Origin: Mastigias papua
Lineage: Eukaryota > Cnidaria > Scyphozoa > Rhizostomeae > Mastigiidae
Length of the DNA stretch: 64,000 bases
NCBI GenBank assembly: GCA_964019165.1
Contig: OZ025277.1
Coordinates: 11,415,534-11,479,533 of the forward strand
Direction: 5' to 3'
The notes beneath the pieces were generated by a model. The model was not told where the DNA came from. It ran no database searches and was given only the letters and a program-made list of their open reading frames with translations. Position 1 is the stretch's first letter. Each line of letters starts with the position of its first letter. The translations under genes and the position numbers were made by a program. Below are positions 60,501 to 64,000 of the stretch, piece after piece.

Positions 60501-61651
60501 TCTAAGGTATTCCTATCAGAATGCAAATGGTACCACTATCAAAGAGCAGTGCACTGCAGTGGATACTCTATAATACTCAGCTTTCTATAAAATGTAGCTT
60601 TGACTACTAACCAAATAATATACTTAGTTATACAAAATTATATGATCAATAATTGTATGCTGGTTAACAAAAAATAATCCAATCACCTGTGTTCTAAATC
60701 TTGTGCACCATTGAAAACTCTATAGCACTTCAGAAGTGATTCTTCAACTTCTTTCTACAGATAACAATAAAGCAAATATCAAAATAACGAATAAAACAAA
60801 TATGAAGCGGAATATATCAATACATTGATATGCTGACCATAAACGCATAGATGCTTGAAGTGGACAATGCAGCTTTGTGACTAAATAGTAAGGCAGAATG
60901 ATGCAACAACACTCAAGATAACATTGCTCCTGTACAATGGAACAAATATGAAATTTTCAATTAGTTTGACACGTCCAAATTTAAGACATAATCAGGTTAT
61001 CACAAATCACATCTCGACAAAGTGTTTCAGTTCGTACTTGAGCAATGCTCAGTTGGGAAGGGGAAGGTATAATGGGTTCACATATCGAGAAGGAACAGAT
61101 AAGGACCATATGATGTAGCTATAGCCTAGAAAACAGCCATAGCTACTCATTTTGCACATGGCTTCCCCTCTACATGCACAATGTAAAAATAGTCCTGGGC
61201 AATTGCAACTTTGCCAAGGCCAAAGGCCTTGCAACAAAGGCCAAACTCTACAGTCAGGGATCCACGTGCTACATCCATCGGCTTTTGTCTAATCACAGTA
61301 ATTTTGCCAATTCTTCTCCTACAACGCTAGGGATACAAAGTATTTCGACATATAAATGGACCGCACCCATTTAGATCTAGAAAATGCGTCATAAAGTCTG
61401 CAGTGTTAATATACTTAAAATATCCTTAGGGTGCACCTGCCATACATTCCATACATCTATCGATCTAATAAACCGCTCCTTTAGTGCTAAAGTTAGATTT
61501 GACCCTTTTTCTACAATCTCCACCTATAAAACACGAATACACTCCAACCCAAGCAGTGTACCTGGATCTTAGACGTTTCCGTTTCACATCCATCATCTGT
61601 AACTTGCAACTTTTCAGTGAGGCCTGCGATCACGCCTGATAAAGCCGCCAT
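51564..61651 (-). CDS. FNTB: Protein farnesyltransferase subunit beta
   Basis: Fifteen exons join to 1227 nt (408 aa): 61562-61651, 60687-60754, 59742-59814, 59302-59393, 58614-58663, 58400-58502, 57541-57624, 56462-56545, 55376-55413, 54476-54567, 54089-54133, 53376-53505, 52952-53021, 52250-52364 and 51564-51656. All junctions are GT-AG and phase-consistent. The protein pairs with FNTA and attaches farnesyl to CaaX cysteines in the cytosol. Prenyltransferase repeats are seen as KCQDSHGGFGG, RYRRTPDGSFTMHRDGEVDI, RCQTYEGGFAG, RQMRLEGGFQGRTNKLVDGC and GCQHSNGGLIDKPG. Zinc ligands are D281 and C283 (KLVDGCYS) and H346 (YYHTCYC), equivalent to human D297, C299 and H362. The C terminus (PTHPTYNIC to DDSQ) is shorter than in human (437 aa). 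The start ATG gives MAALSGVIAG. The Ser of the human VRSAYCA block is Gly here (IRGAYCA). Confidence 0.95.
52043..52196. repeat. (CACT)n tetranucleotide microsatellite
   Basis: TCAC/CACT repeats with CATT interruptions in the last intron of FNTB. The resulting Ser-Leu-Thr-His frame on plus is spurious. Confidence 0.95.
55143..55185. repeat. Short nested hairpin in FNTB intron 9
   Basis: TCAATCGGGACGAA pairs with TTCGTCCTGATTGA, and GGCCGAT pairs with ATCGGCC, in an interleaved arrangement. It is probably the remnant of a small inverted-repeat element. Confidence 0.45.
58096..58200. mobile_element. MITE fragment (same family as 9737-9850)
   Basis: GGGGGCCATTCAAAAAGTAT with GTACAGCC and a GAAGGGGGGAATGGG block, in FNTB intron 6. 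It shares the start and G-rich core with 9737-9850. Confidence 0.45.
60058..60165. repeat. (GCACT)n pentanucleotide microsatellite
   Basis: About 21 units of GCACT, with a run of GTACT variants near 60126-60145, in FNTB intron 2. Confidence 0.97.
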
Positions 61652-64000
61652 TTTCAGGGAATCCCTGAAGAGGACACCAGAGCGAGGCTCATTCCATTAA
61701 CTCGGCCAGGAGGGGTTTGTGCTGCTGCCACTATGAGTCACTTAGAGAGAGCTATGGGGAACAGTACTAGGCCACAGCCCTTGTCATACCTAAGACTTGA
61801 CACATATTAGTAACTGCCAGGATCCAAAATTCAACAAAAGATTTTGCTTCATGGCAAGAATCATTGGCAGGCACATCAAAGTAAGCAACCAAACTTGTTA
61901 AGTCACTATAACAAAAAATACATTGCCTACAGGTACAAATCACTCACAATAGAAAGGGCGATTTCGTATCAGTAGTGGTTTAGCAAATCTTCTTGGTTGA
62001 AGAAATTATATAAGATTGAAAAAGAATTCTACTGATATGAACTTCAATATTTCTGTAAGGGGAGCGTAACCATTTATCATACCAGTTCTTCTTAGAGCAC
62101 AATTGGTAGAAAAATAAATATGAATACTAATTAGCATGCACAGAAAATGCGATTCTTTCTTTAACGCTCCAAAATGTGGGCGTATAAATGGAAAGAATTT
62201 ATTCCTAGGTACTTTCTCTTTCCATAAACAGACTACTTGTGGTCAAGAACAGATAAATTGATAAAAAACTGATTTGAAACAAGCAAGCATACAATAAAGT
62301 AAGTGCTTCGTTTCCACATCGGGACTCCTCTAATCAGCTAGTGTGTTCCCGGCAAAGATGGTTATTTCCAAAATAATACCGGTCGTCTGCACTACAATGA
62401 ATGGTTCGACTGGATGGGCGACTGAGTGGACGACTGGATGGGCGACTGGGTGTGCATTTAGGCAGGTTTAATTCGATCATCATACTGAAACAGCATTCTG
62501 GAACTTTCGGCCACAATTGTTTTTCATAAAGCGATATTCCTCTCTATTTCTATGTTATATCAATATTACTGAGAAATTAACATTAAAGAGCATCGATATG
62601 ATCTATAAATCGTCAGAATACGTTTTGAAGCTACAGAAACATTGATTCTAATTCTCTAAAAATAAAAATGACGTAGTACAACTATAGAAATATGTGACAT
62701 AGATTGTGGCAAATGTAGTCTATTTCAAAAGAGCAGAGTCTTCTAAACTGGCAACTGTCAAACTGCTAAGTATAACAGCATTCCCATTTATTTTACTTCA
62801 TCATTTGTGACTACTTCACTATGCTGAAAGTGCTCTTGTCTGGAGGACAATCTAATGACTAACAGAGTGTTACTCTTCGAGCAAAGGCTTAAAACTTTAA
62901 GGCCACGATATAATACACTGCACTTGAGATCAATAATTGATAAATGAGCACTTGAGATCAACTCTTAAAAAATCACTATACACTGCATTTGAGATCAACA
63001 CATTAGTGTGCAACGATGTTCTTAGCTGCATAATTACCCGTTCTGTTGCGTACGCGGTGTTTCTAGAAGAAAGATTTCTCACACTGCACCGAAACTTTGA
63101 TAGTTTTTCAGGGCTTTAATACTGAAACTATATCAAAACTCTCTTAGCAAGAACAGGCGAGTCTGCGCAACACTATAGTGTTACACACATCAACAGGCCA
63201 TAAAGATAGCATCTGAATACACAGATTAACAGAATAAATCTATGCAAATCCAGTAAAAACGATGATTGTCTTGCGTGAATATTTGAATTTTAGAAGCATA
63301 TGCCTTATCAACTTTCTTAGGTCTCAAAAATGCAGACCGAACTTTCTTAACTTTCTCAGCAGTTGAGTACTGCTCTTTTACAAACCCCTTTCCTATAAGA
63401 AAAACTTTAGAATCGTTTTTGAGAATCAGCCGAAGCTCACGGTAAAATAATTCATTAGCTAATGTACGTATTATCAGTATGGCTCTTTCATTTGGTCTTA
63501 AAACTTGAAGACACATCTAAAAATCATACAAAATATCCAACTAATAATAAACGTTGTGTTACATCCTCTGTCTTGATAAATGACAATGCTGTATTTTTTA
63601 AGAAGTTCTGCAACGAATCTAGAAACAGAAACAAATGTTATTAAGTATAAACGATTTCATTGGGGGTGATGACAAACAGTGTTGGTAGCTGCCTACCTGG
63701 CAATCCTACATTCTAGAACGAGAATTGCAACAAATAATATAGACATACTGTTGATGACTCATGCCTGAGTCGAAAACCCTATATTGGATATATCACTAGC
63801 TCAAGTCTGATATTGATTATGTTAGTAGCTTAACTGTATATATGTCGTAAAGTGAAACATCTCTGAAGACAAAGAAATGCCTACGTTATGTGTCGCAACT
63901 TTGGATTTAAACTTCATCCTCAAGCTGGGGTTTCCTACAATCAAATCCTGCACTTCTGCTACTACGCTTGCTGTATGTAAGCAAAAGGTGTGAAATTGCC
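61652..64000. other. FNTB upstream region; no further gene recognised
   Basis: The FNTB promoter and 5' UTR should start at 61652; no TATA box is evident. A short tandem run (GACTGGATGGGCGACTG variants) lies at 62408-62450. TGAGATCAA is repeated three times at 62926-62998. A 96-codon minus-strand frame at 63226-63516 is preceded by an acceptor-like TTTTTAG and could be an exon of an upstream gene, but it has no similarity I recognise. Confidence 0.4.

Overview
The window is eukaryotic nuclear DNA, almost certainly from an invertebrate animal. Genes are split by GT-AG introns, and coding exons are small islands in AT-rich, repeat-laden sequence. The mobile elements are typical of marine invertebrates: Penelope-like elements, degraded non-LTR reverse transcriptases, Tc1, hAT-like MITEs, foldback elements and a RAG/Transib-like transposon. 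A cnidarian or similar early-branching or marine lineage is my guess; the sequence does not settle it. The provided open reading frames miss most of the real exons, so I rebuilt four complete gene models and one partial one by hand from splice sites, intron phase and family similarity.

Genes, left to right. (1) 2126-2213 (-): first coding exon (tail plus membrane anchor) of an MGAT4-type glycosyltransferase whose other exons lie left of the window or were not found. (2) 17534-29028 (-): a complete five-exon MGAT4C-like N-acetylglucosaminyltransferase, 493 aa, whose first exon is clearly paralogous to (1), so this is a tandem family. (3) 35259-38789 (-): a three-exon DegT/DnrJ/EryC1-type PLP aminotransferase, 473 aa, an unusual family for an animal. 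(4) 44715-51035 (+): a nine-exon gene for a 208-aa coiled-coil protein I cannot name. (5) 51564-61651 (-): the complete 15-exon protein farnesyltransferase beta subunit (FNTB), 408 aa, with all three zinc ligands. Genes 4 and 5 converge, with stop codons about 530 bp apart. The genes share no obvious pathway, apart from the two sugar-transferase paralogs.

Between and inside the genes are many mobile elements. The most interesting is 6929-9567, a decayed DNA transposon. Its 14-bp perfect terminal repeats begin with CACAGTG, the heptamer of V(D)J recombination signals. It has a 5-bp target duplication (GGGTA) and a remnant resembling the C-terminal end of Transib/RAG1 recombinases. Others are two Penelope-like elements (15039-16923 and 32211-34762), two foldback elements (2787-3838 and 41571-42822), a Tc1 deletion derivative (43715-44415), non-LTR relics (5361, 12905, 39247), several MITEs, a tRNA-derived SINE and very long (AT)n tracts. 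Hammerhead-ribozyme-like cores recur in the Penelope termini, in a long palindrome (22591-22818) and at two places near the SINE. An isolated 227-codon frame at 13758-14441 consists largely of a 42-nt repeat with a four-unit higher-order pattern.
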